Shown one piece after another: positions 1 to 11,595 of a stretch of 64,000 nucleotides of DNA. The stretch covers positions 1,427,501-1,491,500 of the forward strand of contig CALSFV010000207.1 in NCBI GenBank assembly GCA_943737045.1, in the 5' to 3' direction. Position numbers and translations under genes: made by a program. This DNA is from Parapristionchus giblindavisi (Eukaryota; Nematoda; Chromadorea; Rhabditida; Diplogasteridae). Within the stretch, counting starts at the first letter, position 1. Each line of letters begins with the position of its first letter. The notes under the pieces were generated by a model that had not been told where the DNA came from, searched no databases, and worked only from the letters and a program-made list of their open reading frames with translations.

Positions 1-884
1 AATATACAAATAGACTCAGGCTACATTTTTTTTAAATTTAAAAAAAATAATTATTTTATTTATATTTTTTCAGCCCCCACAGTGAATCAACCGTCAAGGC
101 AAGTTGATTCATAGGGCGGATGGTAGCTGATGCATGTACGTTTGAGAAAACAACTGCCACGTGAAGAATCGTTGTTTCGCAGATATCGAAAATATTTTTT
201 TAAATTTTCAAACTTGAATATTTATATGTTTCTTTCATATAAATCGGTTGGAAGGTGGAGTATAGCAACCAAAGTTGTACCTTTGTTATCAGTAGGAGTG
301 TACGCTATTGCACTACGCTACCGTATCCTATAATAATGTGGTGAGATTCTCGGAAAATTCAGGTGCGTGCATTACTATTACGGTAATTCGAGTTATGGTA
401 TCCATAAAAATAAAAGTTGGCCTACTGTAGATATAATGCGAAATAGTATTTGGTCTGGGATCATCATGAATTTTTCGACCTCAGCAATTCTCAACCATGA
501 ACCCGGGGTCATGGTTGAGAATCATGGATCGAGTAAAAAACATCAGTTAGCGATTCCTGGCGATAACGGTAGTGCAATAGCGTACACTCCTACTGATAAC
601 AAAGGTACAACTTTGGTTGCTATACTCCACCTTCCAACCGATTTATATGAAAGAAACATATAAATATTCAAGTTTGAAAATTTTAAAAAATAATTTCGAT
701 ATCTGCGAAACAACGATTCTTCACGTGGCAGTTGTTTTCTCAAACGTACATGCATCAGCTACCATCCGCCCTATGAATCAACTTGCCTTGACGGTTGATT
801 CACTGTGGGGGCTGAAAAAATATAAATAAAATAATTATTTTTTTTAAATTTAAAAAAAATGTAGCCTGAGTCTATTTGTATATT
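1..884. repeat. Large foldback (inverted-repeat) element
   Basis: Two arms of about 320 bp are reverse complements (roughly 1-325 and 565-884) around a 240-bp centre. The outer ends read AATATACAAATAGACTC and its complement GAGTCTATTTGTATATT. No transposase is visible; apparent ORFs on both strands are the same arm read twice. The element may begin before base 1, so its target-site duplication cannot be checked. It is probably a foldback or long-TIR non-autonomous DNA transposon. Confidence 0.8.
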
Positions 885-2506
885 TTTTCTGTGTATGCGC
901 ATCACTACGAGTAAAATGACATTTTGAAGCTAACTCTTACTCCTGCGAATTGCAAGAAATTTAATTTTCGATTTTTGCAATTTTCAGATTTCTCACATTT
1001 GGTTGCAATTCTCGATGCCTGCGAAATGTTGGCTGGCCCTAGTGCGTCAACGAGGGTAGAAGAAAAAAATCTGAAAATCAGACACGAAAAAACATGTTCA
1101 GAACAATATGATATTACTGCTCAGCTGTATTTATTAGGGTGCATGGCATGTTATTTACCAATAAAAAGAAATAAAAGTCCTAGCTATCAAGATTGAAAAG
1201 TTATGATTTTTTCAATTTTTTATTTAATGTGACATATGTCAGCCGGGTTTGAGCCTCAGGGCATTTTCACTATACCTTTCATCGGTCTGCCCCCGGTATG
1301 TGTCTATGATGAAAGTATGGAGGGCCAGATCAAAATTCCTCACGAATGTCCGGACCATGCTCGAGTCTTACCGAGCCGCTCTCTTAATCTCTTACTTGTA
1401 TCGTTTTCTCTCGTTTGGACGGTATAAAATATAATGATATCATTTTCAGATCAACGTAGGCGACACGGAACTCTGCACGGCAGTACATAAAACATTCTAC
1501 CTTTGTTTCTCCCGCTCGCTAGCGCAATGATCGAAAGTCACGAAAGCAAAGAAAACCAGAAGAAACTCTCCTATTTTTACACACTCTCTCGCCTATTTTT
1601 CGTTGACTTTCGAATCTTTTGACCAGGGATGTTTGAAAGTCATGAAGAAAACACTCACACGCAATTGTGAAGATGTGTCCTCATTTTCTTGATCTTGTCA
1701 CGATAAATTCACTTTGATTCAACAAACAAATCGTCACATGTTTTTGGCAAATAGCGTTCCTAGTCAATTGAATTCACGAGATAGGCCGAATGTTTGTCTG
1801 TGTTTTTTGCACTTTCTCCTTTTCATAGTCTTGGATAGTCGACAGGTCGATGAATGCGTGCGCATGCCGCTTTTGTGACGCTCTGCTTTTCCAAGTTATA
1901 ATTCAACAGTTGAAATATTCTTTCTCGTAGTTTACTTTAAGTAAACTTTAAGTGATCAACATATTTCAAATACACTTTTGCTTTGAAAATCCAGAGCGTA
2001 TAAGATATCCTATGACCTCCATAACTGTTATTCTAATCAATAATTGTATTATTATTATCAATCTCTCGAAATATCTATCCTATCGCACTCCCAATCATAG
2101 ATTTAAACCCTCCTCTTGACCTCTTCTGCATTTCTTGCATTCCTTATCTTTGAAAGAGAGCGTAACCTCTCTCAATGGTCTCTTCGACGCGCAATGCTCT
2201 CTCGTCCGTAGAGAACCGCGAAATAGTGTGCACAATGAAGAGATCATTAAAGGGAGCGTAAACTCTCTCAATGGCCTCTTCATTGCGCATACTATTTCTC
2301 TGTTCTCTAACAACGAGAGAGCGTAGACCGTTGAAGAGACCGTTGACAAATGTGTCAGCCCCTTTAAGAGAGGTAACGCTCCCTTTAAGAGAGGTAACGC
2401 TCCCTTTAAGAGAGGTAACGCTCCCTTCGAAAGTGGAACCGATCGCCAGTTCGAGAGTATAAAATTCAACACTTACTATACAAAATACTTCCGCCATCTC
2501 TCAATC
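885..2506. other. Intergenic region upstream of the secreted-protein gene
   Basis: I see no convincing coding exon between 885 and about 2100. The sequence is AT-rich, with pyrimidine-rich CTCTC stretches. From about 2135 it holds a compound repeat containing GAGAGAGC words, and at about 2359-2430 a 21-bp unit (core CCCTTTAAGAGAGGTAACG) occurs about four times just upstream of the start codon at 2507. Promoter elements could not be identified with confidence. Confidence 0.5.
2135..2430. repeat. GGGAGCGTAACCTCTCTC-type dispersed element, with 21-bp tandem units
   Basis: The module has GGGAGCGTAACCTCTCTC at one end and its complement at the other, with an internal ATGCTCTCTCG. It recurs at about 3155-3280 and 28416-28537. 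The copies are hairpin-like and short, as expected for MITEs. At 28537 a copy ends exactly at the acceptor of a duplicated AGGF1 exon. Confidence 0.6.
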
Positions 2507-4079
2507 ATGCAAACCTCGATTCTGCTCTGCCTCATCGCTGCAACTTCCGCGTAAGTTTTGCCCGAAGCTCCGCCCCTTTACATAATTTTCCAAAGACTCC
2601 GCCCATTTTCCTATTTTTCAATGACTCCGCCCATTTTCCTATCCACAAATACAATTCTTTTTCCTGTTAGTTTTATACTATTCTACTAGAATAATTAGAT
2701 CATTTGGATCATGAACCCATGATTTTTCGATGTATGATGCGAGATGTTCTGTTCTAACAAGGGAACTATCCCAACTTAATGTGGCCATATGACATGGGAA
2801 TAATTTACCTGAATCAGTTTTCGATGCTGATTACGAATCCGTTATCAAACGTTGCCCAATCGAGCTGAGATTCGAGAAAATCGATATTCAAATTCGCTAG
2901 TTTATTCGGAAATTCGTGAGACTTCTCATATAAACCATCCCAATGCGTTCATAAACTCATCCATCAATAATCCAAACACCTCCTGCTGTAATTTAGTGGA
3001 TATTGTAGGTAAGTTGTGAATTCTCGAATCAAATAGTCGAATTTCAAGATCGATTTTCTCGAATCTCAGCTCGATTGGGCAACGTTTGATAACGGATTCG
3101 TAATCAGCATCGAAAACTGATTCAGGTAAATTATTCTCATGTCATATGACCACATTAAAGGGAGCGTAACCTCTCTCAATGGTCTCTTCGACGCGCAATG
3201 CTATCTCGTTGTTAGAGAACAGAAAAATAGTGTGCACAATGAAGAGACCATTGAGTGAGGTAACGCTCCCTTTAAGTTGAGAGAGTTCCCTTGTAAGAAA
3301 TTCACAAATGCATGCGAATTTCTTACTTTTCAAGAGGATTTTTCGCAGATATTTCTTATAACTAATAAAATTAAAATTAAGAAATAATAAAGATTTTATG
3401 TGTGACTAATTTTCCAAAGACCCCGCCCTTTTCAGGCAGCTGCTCGGTTATCCCAATTATGGCTCGGTAAATCCCATCTATCCCAGCTTCCCCGGAACCG
3501 CATATGGTCTCGGCGCCGCTTATCCCGCGTATGGCTACGGACTTGGTGAGTGCGAATTTTATGACTACCGTAATCTGGATTTATTGATTGATTGATCGAT
3601 TTATTGATTAACTACTTGCAGCCTCTCCAGCTTTCGCTGCCCATACTGTTTTTGCACGTGACACCGCAGCTGTTTCTGAGAAGGGTGCGAAATATTAATT
3701 TTTTTTCATATTTTCTAGCAAACAATAATCATATTTATTACGTAACTCACATGAAGAACAGTAAAATGCGCCTTAGATGGTACAATTCGATTGTGTAAAG
3801 TGTGAAAAAATTTTGGAAAGAAAAAAACTGCCCGAAATGTTATCAACAATCTGGTTTCCCCAGGAAAAAGACTGTTATAGTAAACTTTCAAGAGATATAA
3901 TCAATAAAATTAATCATCAATCGATTCCAGATGCTACTGTAGCGGCCGTTGCGGTCCCCGAGTGGAAGCCATCTGAGGAGAAGATATCCGTGATTCAGAA
4001 GCGAAATACCGTAATTGATGTTCAACAAAGGGACGAGACCGAGAACGATAAGACTTCTGCCGTGCAGAAGAAGGAATAG
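2507..4079 (+). CDS. Small secreted Tyr/Gly-rich protein, 4 exons, 121 aa
   Basis: Exons are 2507-2550, 3436-3545, 3622-3684 and 3931-4079; phases close exactly and end at TAG. The protein starts MQTSILLCLIAATSA, a clear signal peptide. Exon 2 is rich in Tyr, Gly, Pro and Ala (GLGAAYPAYGYGL). The C-terminal exon is charged and Lys/Glu-rich, ending AVQKKE. Intron 1 (885 bp) holds two repeat elements. The third donor (G|GTGCGA) is weak. I recognise no family; a cuticle or extracellular-matrix protein or a small secreted peptide precursor would fit, but that is inference. Exon borders are well supported by phase, the function is not. Confidence 0.7.
2776..3157. repeat. Inverted-repeat element in intron 1 of the secreted-protein gene
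   Basis: Arms 2776-2886 and 3047-3157 are near-perfect reverse complements (for example CGAGCTGAGATTCGAG versus CTCGAATCTCAGCTCG) around a spacer of about 160 bp. It is non-coding and non-autonomous. It sits next to a GGGAGCGTAACC-type copy at about 3155-3280. Confidence 0.75.
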
Positions 4080-4339
4080 GATTATTGATTTTGTATATTT
4101 TATCGATCGACGAATTTATAAAGGATGAAGAATTAGTGCGGTGTCTGACTCTCGGCAGAGCATAACTTCTGCATTTCAATGATGATTACATAATTGCTAT
4201 TTTTAAAAAGATTTCCCGCGCTTTATCGTCTCATTGAAAACTTGAAAAAATTCCGAAACGAATTACGAATTACATTATTAGCTAACTAATTTATTTTAAA
4301 AATTCATTTAAAGTGCATGCATACTTATTCTTGTAAATA

Positions 4340-4962
4340 CAGTACCGTGCAAAAGTATACCAAAAAGTACATTTTTCAATGTAACTTTGCTTGTACGCAA
4401 CCAATCAGCCTAATTTGTTGATATATTGTGCGCACAGGTCTTACCATCGTATTGTGTACGAAAAAGAGCGACGTTTCTCAAAAATCAGAAAAATTTAATG
4501 AATTTTCTAATAAAAAAATAAACAAAAAAAATAGTTGAAAATGTGAAAATCGCCGAAATTAGAAAATTCATTAAATTTTTCTGATTTTTGAGAAATGTCG
4601 CTATTTTTCTTACACAATATGATGGTAAGACCTGTGCGCACAACATATAAAAAAATTAGGCTGATTGGTTGCCTACAAGCAAAGTTACATTGACAAATGT
4701 ACTTTTTGGTATACTTCACTCACGGCAAATTCTCTTAGATATAGGTTGTCTAACTATTCAGCTATGAGAAAGGTTAGCTTACTCCACACTCTCTCAAAAA
4801 GACACGTTGGATAATACTCTCTCGCTCGAGATAGTAACGGGGACTGGAGTAAGCTAACTAAGTTATCTCACATTTGAGACAACGTTTCTCTGATTGTCGT
4901 ATCTTAGATAACCTATGACTCATATATGAGACAGTTTGCCGTCAGTGTTTTGCACGGTACTG
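4340..4962. mobile_element. Tc1/mariner-type MITE carrying a nested second MITE
   Basis: The ends read CAGTACCGTGCAAAAGTATACC and its complement, flanked by TA on both sides (4338-4339 and 4963-4964), the Tc1/mariner target duplication. The inner arms, 4340-4518 and about 4548-4715, are long inverted repeats. The right arm is interrupted at 4717-4947 by a second element (listed separately). There is no transposase, so it must have been moved in trans. Confidence 0.85.
4717..4947. mobile_element. MITE with CACTCACGGCAAA / TTTGCCGTCAGTG ends, copy 1 (nested)
   Basis: This 231-bp element splits the terminal repeat of the 4340-4962 element; removing it restores GGTATAC...TTTTGCACGG, with TT duplicated. 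A near-identical 232-bp copy lies at 31706-31937. It has no coding capacity. Confidence 0.85.
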
Positions 4963-5326
4963 TACATCCATAAATATTATTAATTTAACTGGAACGCCAT
5001 AGTGCCTGCGCTCTCTCACTTTTGCATAATCACTCTTTTTCGCTCTTCTCTTGTAATTTCATGAACGCTCTCGAGACACTCTGTGATTGCTTTGCAGTGC
5101 TTTTACGTTTCAATTGCTGTGCGTTGACTGACAAATACATTTGAAGGCACACTTTATCGAAAATGTATGCGCAATTGATCAATTGATTGATCGATCGATC
5201 AATCGATATTGCCTATCAATCGATAATCAGTCGATATCCTTCTTATCGTCGGCCTTATCGTCGCCGTTGTGAGGTCGACGCTTGTCGATATGCACCGATT
5301 TCCCGCGCGACCGACTTGCCCTACAA

Positions 5327-8300
5327 TCAAGGGATTACGGTGGTTTTCCGGATACGGTAGCTGTCGTGGTACGGTATCAAAAGATTGGCCGACGGAACAC
5401 CCCTTCTAAGAGAAAGCTCCTAAGGATACGTCATTTTCCTAATAATTATTGACCTTTGAAAGCAATCTTACAGGCCGAAAGAGTACGGTGTTCAAAGATG
5501 AAAGATCAGAGATCAACGATCAAACCTTTGTCTCACCAGCGGAGAAACATTCTTATGATTCGAGAATCCCGATTCTTCGCCGCTCTCCGTTTCGTCGAGC
5601 TGAAATATAACAGTTACAGTACTCAACGCCGCACACGACGTTTCCCGGGGGGGGGGGGGGGGCGACGTTTCCCAAAACACGCCACCACACCGCCGCACTC
5701 ACCGTGAGAAGCACAGTACGATGCACACCGGCGATCTGGTTCACAACTAGCGCCTCCGGGGAATCGATCGGATCCTTCTTGTATATGTCCTGACAGGAAA
5801 TCAATAATTCGGATTACGGTAGCCACACTAATAACCAGCAATTTGATGAAGAGATCCTTCATGGTTGGACGCTTCTCCGGTTCAAGGACCCTGGAAGCAT
5901 AATATTGATTCACCAAAGATCAAAGATCAAAGATCAATCTTACCAGATCCTCTGGGTAAGCTCGGCTACCGATGACGGAGTCTTTTCGGGTAGCTTGGGC
6001 ATTCGGGCACGTCGTATGTTATGAGCGATCAACTTATTCTCATCGTCAGGCCAGGGCTTGCCACCGTTGTTGAAGATCTGACCAAAGATCAAAGATCAAA
6101 GATCAAAGAGCAAAGATTAAAGAGCAAAGATCAAAGATTAAAGAGCAAAGATCAAACCTCGTAGATCATGACCCCAAACGACCAAACGTCGCTTCTCGAA
6201 GATGATGGATGGGGCTTCTTGATTGACTCTGGAGCCATCCATCTGAAGAATATTACTGTAGATCGGAGATCAATGACCAAAGATCAAAGATCAACCTCAG
6301 TGGAATTTGAGCGTTGCTCTCATTCTCCCTCTCGCTCTTGTCAGCCTGCTCGTCGCGCATCTTTGATAGTCCTGAAGGGATAGATCAAAGATCAAAGATC
6401 AAAGATCAATCTTACCGAAGTCTGCGATCTTTATCAGTCCAGTTGCAGCGATCAGGCAGTTTCTAGCTGCTAAATCCCGATGAACGCACTTCTTATTGTG
6501 AAGATACGCCATGCCCATCGATGCCTGGATTACTGTAGTCAGAATACCGTACACCAATGCCTACAGTATACCCTTGAATACCGTACACATTTGTAGAAGA
6601 CTACAGTAGACCTATGACAGTGACTTCTGTATACCAATCACCACAAGATACCAGCAACTACCGTACACGACTACGGCATGCCTGTGTACCAATGATACTA
6701 GTATATTGTACCAATACCAATACCAATACCAATACCAATGCCAATGCCAATGCCAATACCAATACCAGTGTACCAATGATACTAGTATATTGTACCAATA
6801 CCAATACCAATGCCAATACCAATACCAGTGTACCAATGATACAAGTATACAATGATACTAATATGATAGTATACTTCAGCTACAGTAAGTAATTTATACC
6901 AACAATCACAACCGATGACTATTGATTGCATAGTAATGACCACAGTATCCCCAAAGCTACCGTATACCTCATAACAGTAGAGCACTTTCTCTTGAACACC
7001 AATGTCCTTGCCGCGCTTCTGGAGATGTGTCTGAAGATCGCCGCCTGGACAAAACTCCATGACTACCAGAATGGGTTTGTTGTCGCACGCCACTCCATGA
7101 AACTGCAAAGATCAAAGATCAAACTGTCAAAGATCAAAGATCAAAGATCAGACTTACACGTATGACGTTCTCGTGCGTGTAGTAGGACATGATCTGCGCT
7201 TCGTGCATCATTGCCTTTCTGGCTTCCTGTCAATCGATAAAGTTAACTGACAATCGATATACCGCGTTTACTGTATACCTCGTCTACCGTATACCTCGTC
7301 TACCGTATACCTCGACCTACCGTATGCCTACCGTATACCGTTTACCGTATACCGTATACCTCGTCTACCGTATACCTCGCCTACCGTATACCTTGACCTA
7401 CCGTATGCCTACCGTATACCGTCTACCGTCTACCGTCTACCGTCTACCGTCTACCTCGTCTACCGTATACCTCGTCTACCGTATACCTCGTCTACCGTAT
7501 ACCTTAGCCTCTTCGGAACCGCCTTCGTCAGCGGAAGAATGGGCAATCTTGATTGCAACTATCGCTTTCTCTTCTTCTTTCGTCTTCGAGAAGGTTCCTG
7601 ATATCGATTGATTATCGATTAGCTCCGATTTGACTATTTCGAGTCAAGTCAACGGTGCAAATTATTTTACATTTTTGTTTTGCTAACGATCGGTCGTTAT
7701 CAGTTACAGGGCGCAATATAGAAAGACCCTAGATTATCGACGCAGTATTTATTTATTTATTTATTTATCCATTAGTTAAAACATGAATAATGCATTATCA
7801 TTATAATGATTCTGGTTTAAGCCAAGCTAGACAAGCGAGAGAGCATTAGTTTTAAGAGAGTATGTATGTAAATTTAGGAATGTTGTTCTGGCTTCGAAAG
7901 CAGACTACTGTATTGATCTATCGATTGATCTGTATCGATTTATTGATCTACCTTTGTAGACAGTGCAGAAGTTTCCTTTGCCTAGGAAGTCCTTGTCTTT
8001 GTTGTATTCGATCTGATCGTGCTTGATCATCCAAACTGGTCGAGAGACCACTTTCGACAATTTGAGCTTCTTGGACGGTGCGTGCGCCTGCAATTTGGCA
8101 TACTGTCGGTTACGGTAGACTACGGTAGAAGGGTTACGGTAGACTACGGTAGAAGGGTTACGGTAGACTACGTTAGAAGGGTTACGGTAGACTACGTTAG
8201 AAGGGTTACGGTAGACTACGGTAGAAGGGTTACGGTAGACTTCGGTAGAAGGGTTACGGTAGACTACGGTAGAAGGGTTACGGTAGACTATGGTCGAAGG

Positions 8301-8971
8301 GTTACGGTATCGCCTCTTACCCTGTAGTGATTGACCAAATCAGTGATGGACTTGAACCGTTTCGGCCTGCCCTCCTTCTTCGCACCGATGTACCACTGAC
8401 CGTCTTCGAGTCTGAAAAGATCAAAGATCAAAGATCAAAGATCAAAGATCAAAGATCAAAGATCAAAGATCAAAGATTAGAGATCAAAGATCAAAGATCG
8501 AAGACCGCACTTGAGTGTGAGATTGACGAAGCGGCAGTTCTCATCGAGAACCGAAATGACGATATCGGTTGACGGTCCAGTCTCCGTCGCTCGGACCAGA
8601 AACTCGCCCGGCGTTTTGAGCAGATTCCTGAACGGATAACTCGATTACTGTACGTTTTTGTTAAAGCGTCTTTTGGTACTGTAGCTTTGTCTTGGCTACC
8701 CTAGCGTTTGCGGCTCGGTCTTAGATACTGTAGCCTAGATGGGGACACTATAGCTTACTTAGGAGGGGTACCGTACCAGGTTCTAGATACTGTAGCCTAG
8801 ATGGAGATACTGTAGCCTACTTAGGAGGGGTACTGTACCAGGTTCTAGATACTGTAGCGTAGATGGGGATACTGTAGCTTACTTAGGAGGGGTACTGTAC
8901 CTGGCATCTTTGCGCGGACGATACCCGTGGTACCATTCCTGGTCCTCCACTTTCTTCTCGTCCTCCGACAT
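5327..8971 (-). CDS. SH2-domain non-receptor tyrosine kinase (Fer/Fes-like nematode type)
   Basis: Exons (minus strand): 8901-8971, 8511-8627, 8321-8411, 7952-8087, 7503-7597, 7158-7226, 6968-7102, 6416-6524, 6296-6371, 6158-6242, 5944-6077, 5836-5890, 5703-5789, 5537-5599, and a last exon probably 5327-5419. All internal phases agree, giving about 471 aa. The N-terminal SH2 domain shows EWYHG and GEFLVRATE. The kinase domain shows the glycine loop [19 protein letters not shown] with the ATP-binding Lys, [13 protein letters not shown] and IPLRWMAPES, all intact, so catalysis is expected. The short SH2-kinase layout is that of the expanded nematode Fer-like group, acting in cytoplasmic phosphotyrosine signalling. 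The final exon is uncertain: an alternative acceptor near 5320 would give a Lys/Asp-rich end stopping near 5230. Introns carry ATCAAAG heptamers and splice-site arrays. Confidence 0.87.
5647..5662. repeat. Poly-G run of 16 inside a kinase intron
   Basis: Sixteen consecutive G sit in the intron after the second-to-last well-supported kinase exon, flanked on both sides by copies of CGACGTTTCCC. On the transcribed strand this is a C16 pyrimidine tract about 45 nt upstream of the next acceptor. G-runs are hotspots for polymerase slippage and G-quadruplexes; the exact length may be a sequencing artefact. Confidence 0.9.
6715..6835. repeat. (ACCAAT)n hexamer arrays in kinase intron 7
   Basis: Two arrays of ACCAAT/GCCAAT hexamers are each followed by ACCAGTGTACCAATGATAC, so a larger unit of about 60 bp is itself duplicated. 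They lie wholly inside the intron between exons 6968-7102 and 6416-6524. The apparent ORFs here are repeat translations. Confidence 0.85.
7261..7502. repeat. Tandem array anchored on the kinase exon-5 splice donor
   Basis: Read on the minus strand, exon 5 ends AAG|GTATACGGTAGACGAG and the unit GTATACGGTAGACGAG then repeats many times. Each unit re-creates a GAG|GTATAC donor-like site. The array fills most of the intron between 7503 and 7226. Confidence 0.8.
8108..8309. repeat. 24-bp tandem array in kinase intron 3
   Basis: The unit GGGTTACGGTAGACTACGGT with a few more bases (24 bp in all) repeats about eight times. On the transcribed strand the array starts about 12 nt after the exon-3 donor, but the donor itself is not clearly part of the unit. 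The ORF seen here is a repeat translation. Confidence 0.85.
8715..8905. repeat. About 66-bp tandem array containing the kinase exon-1 donor
   Basis: On the minus strand exon 1 ends CCAG|GTACAGTACCCCTCC. The block CCTGGTACAGTACCCCTCC plus about 45 bp then recurs twice more downstream, the last copy with GTACGG. The true 5' splice site is thus the first of three near-identical sites. Confidence 0.75.
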
Positions 8972-9286
8972 CACTAAAATGAAATGAAAAATTGGGAACG
9001 ACGCTTATAAATAAGTGCTAAATTTAATTATTGCACAAATCTCATTGTTCTTTATAATTAGATTCCAACGAACGCAAACAATTAATATGCAAATTGAAAT
9101 AAATTTAAAACACAAAATACAATTAGTTCGCGATAATTCTTATTGTGGGCATTAGCTTACGGTGTGCGCTAAGTTTCAAAATTGCGATAGGATATGTCGA
9201 ACTTCAACACGACAATGCTGTGTGGTTTATGTTGTTTTTAGTTATTTATATATTAATTGTTTATTACTCGGTAGATTGCGTTCAAG

Positions 9287-11525
9287 ATGTACACGGACGG
9301 TGGTGCGGGTAGTTCGGCGTCATCTGCACCAAATGGCGTGGTATGAACATTTATTTGCTCTCACTCCGGTTTTGCAGAGTAATGTTAAAGTAAGAAGCGT
9401 GAAAAAGTATCCTACTTTTTACTTACTTTTTCACTATATTCTCATGAAATAGCCAAACAGTAACAAAAAAAGTAAGTATAAAGTACGTTACTTTTGCGCG
9501 CTACTTACTATAATATTTCCCTGCAAAACCGGAGCAGTTTTTTCTAAGGTCTTTGAATCCATAAATGAAGATCCATGCATGCTCAAGAATCATGAATGAC
9601 CAGGCATGATCGTGCATGGAATTGTCGTGATCATACATGGCTTTACTTGTATCCGTGATAATGATGGATTCGAACACCTGAGTTCTTTTTTGTGCTTAAG
9701 TTGTCAAACAAATCGTATTATTTTTAAATTTTTGTCGAACTAATCGTCAAATAAATCATGTTGCTTTAAAAATCTTGATCAACCATGCTCAAACGCGAAG
9801 ATGAGTGAAGCACTGAGCACTAAACCATTATAGTTTACTTGTTTCTTGATCATACATTTTCGAGCACCCACATTGTGGGTACGGGTCAGTTTATGAATTG
9901 ATCGGCTTATGAAAAACGGGTCACTTTATCACATATTTAGCCAAAATAAACGAAATATAAGCAATTTTAAGGGTCAGTTTATAATCGGGCTAGTTTATCT
10001 CAATTACGGGTCAGCTTATAGTTCTTAAAATGTGAGTTGCACAAAAATGTATGTTCTTGATTAACACTTGTGCTAAACTGTAAACGGACATCTCATATCA
10101 CTTTGGATGCGGTGCCCACAGCGAAAAAAAAATGTATAATGTAAGAAAGGTCGCATAGATGTAACGAGAATACAATATTATTATCATTATTACTATTATT
10201 ATTCAATATTTTCGATATAATAACATTTTCTACGTAATAACAATACGTAATAACATTTTCTATGCCGTAGTGTACTGCAGTTGTTTTGAAACACTGTATG
10301 ACCTTACATCTTGACAATACTGTCCCAATAACTTATAGCTATTATTATTGTTATTATTATTATTATTGTTATTATTATTATTATTATTTTTATTATTATT
10401 ATTACAATTAAAGGGCAGCATCGCGGACATGCTGCGTGCTGCGGCCGAGGAGGTGCTCACGGCGACCGTGCCTCCCGGCTTCGCGTACATCGAGGAGTAC
10501 GGCATGTACTACTCGCACGAGAGCGGATACTATTACGATCAGGTGTGAATGACTTTATATTTTTTTCTTTTTTCGAAAAAGTTCTTAATTTTATTTATAT
10601 ATTTATTTATCATACATCCAATAAAGATGTGACAACATTTTTAGTAATAATATTTTGCGTAATAACATTTTGCGCACCGTAGTGTACCACAACTGTGTCG
10701 AATCACTACTTTACGACTTGATATCTTGACTATATCGTGCCAATATCCAAATCCAAATCGTGAATGTTGTGTTCAAAACTCAAGAAAAGAAAAGGGAAAA
10801 TAGGGCGAGAGAGCGTGTAAAACGAGGAGAATTTTCGTTGGGCCATCTTGTTTATCGATCAAACGGCATAACCAAGCACAACACACTCTCCACACTGTGG
10901 ACCTAACACAGTATATCGTCTTTATTGATCGATTATTGATCGTTGCAGAACACGAATCTGTTCTATCACTCGGAGACGCAGACGTACTACTACTACGATG
11001 AGACGGACCATCAGTACAAGGTCTACAAGAACATGCAACCACGTATGTATTCATTTTATTGATTTTATTATTATTGATTGTTTAAATTTATTGATTTTTC
11101 TCATTCATTTTCGGCTCCCTCGCCGAATTATTTTAATATAGTGGGTCGAATTAGAAAAACCGTTATTTTTTTTATTAAATTGTAATCTTTCACATAAAAA
11201 TGAGCTTTATATAGTGGGTCGACACTGAAAATGAGCCGTTTATAGTGGGTCAATCCTCACACTGTGAGGGTATGAAAATGTATGATTTTTCTATATATTG
11301 ATTGGAGGCTCTGTGGAGGTTTATTTCATCTTTATGTTTTTTTATGATGCTCATATAATCTGTAACGCTGTGGTGTAAAGTCGCGAAAGGAAAAGAAAAA
11401 AAGAGGCGAGAGAGTGTGTAAAACGGGGAGAGTCCTTGCGTTGACAATCAATGTTATCACTCTTGGTTGAGTCCTAGCAATAGTCACTATTTAAAAATTA
11501 TTATTATTAGTAGTATTACTATTAC

Positions 11526-11595
<70 letters not shown>

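Noticed and set aside
5623..5916. Kinase C-terminal reading extended through HGECGGV and a Pro-rich stretch
   Set aside because: This reads past the exon donor GTGAGT into the poly-C intron; correct splicing at 5703 continues in phase to [10 protein letters not shown].
7189..8327. ORFs with YRIPRLPYT and VTVDYGRR repeats
   Set aside because: Direct translations of the CTACCGTATAC and GGTTACGGTAGACT arrays in kinase introns, opposite to the real coding strand.
10348..10548. ORF starting with a poly-leucine stretch
   Set aside because: The Leu run is the (TTA)n microsatellite read through the acceptor into AGGF1 exon 2; the exon itself is real.
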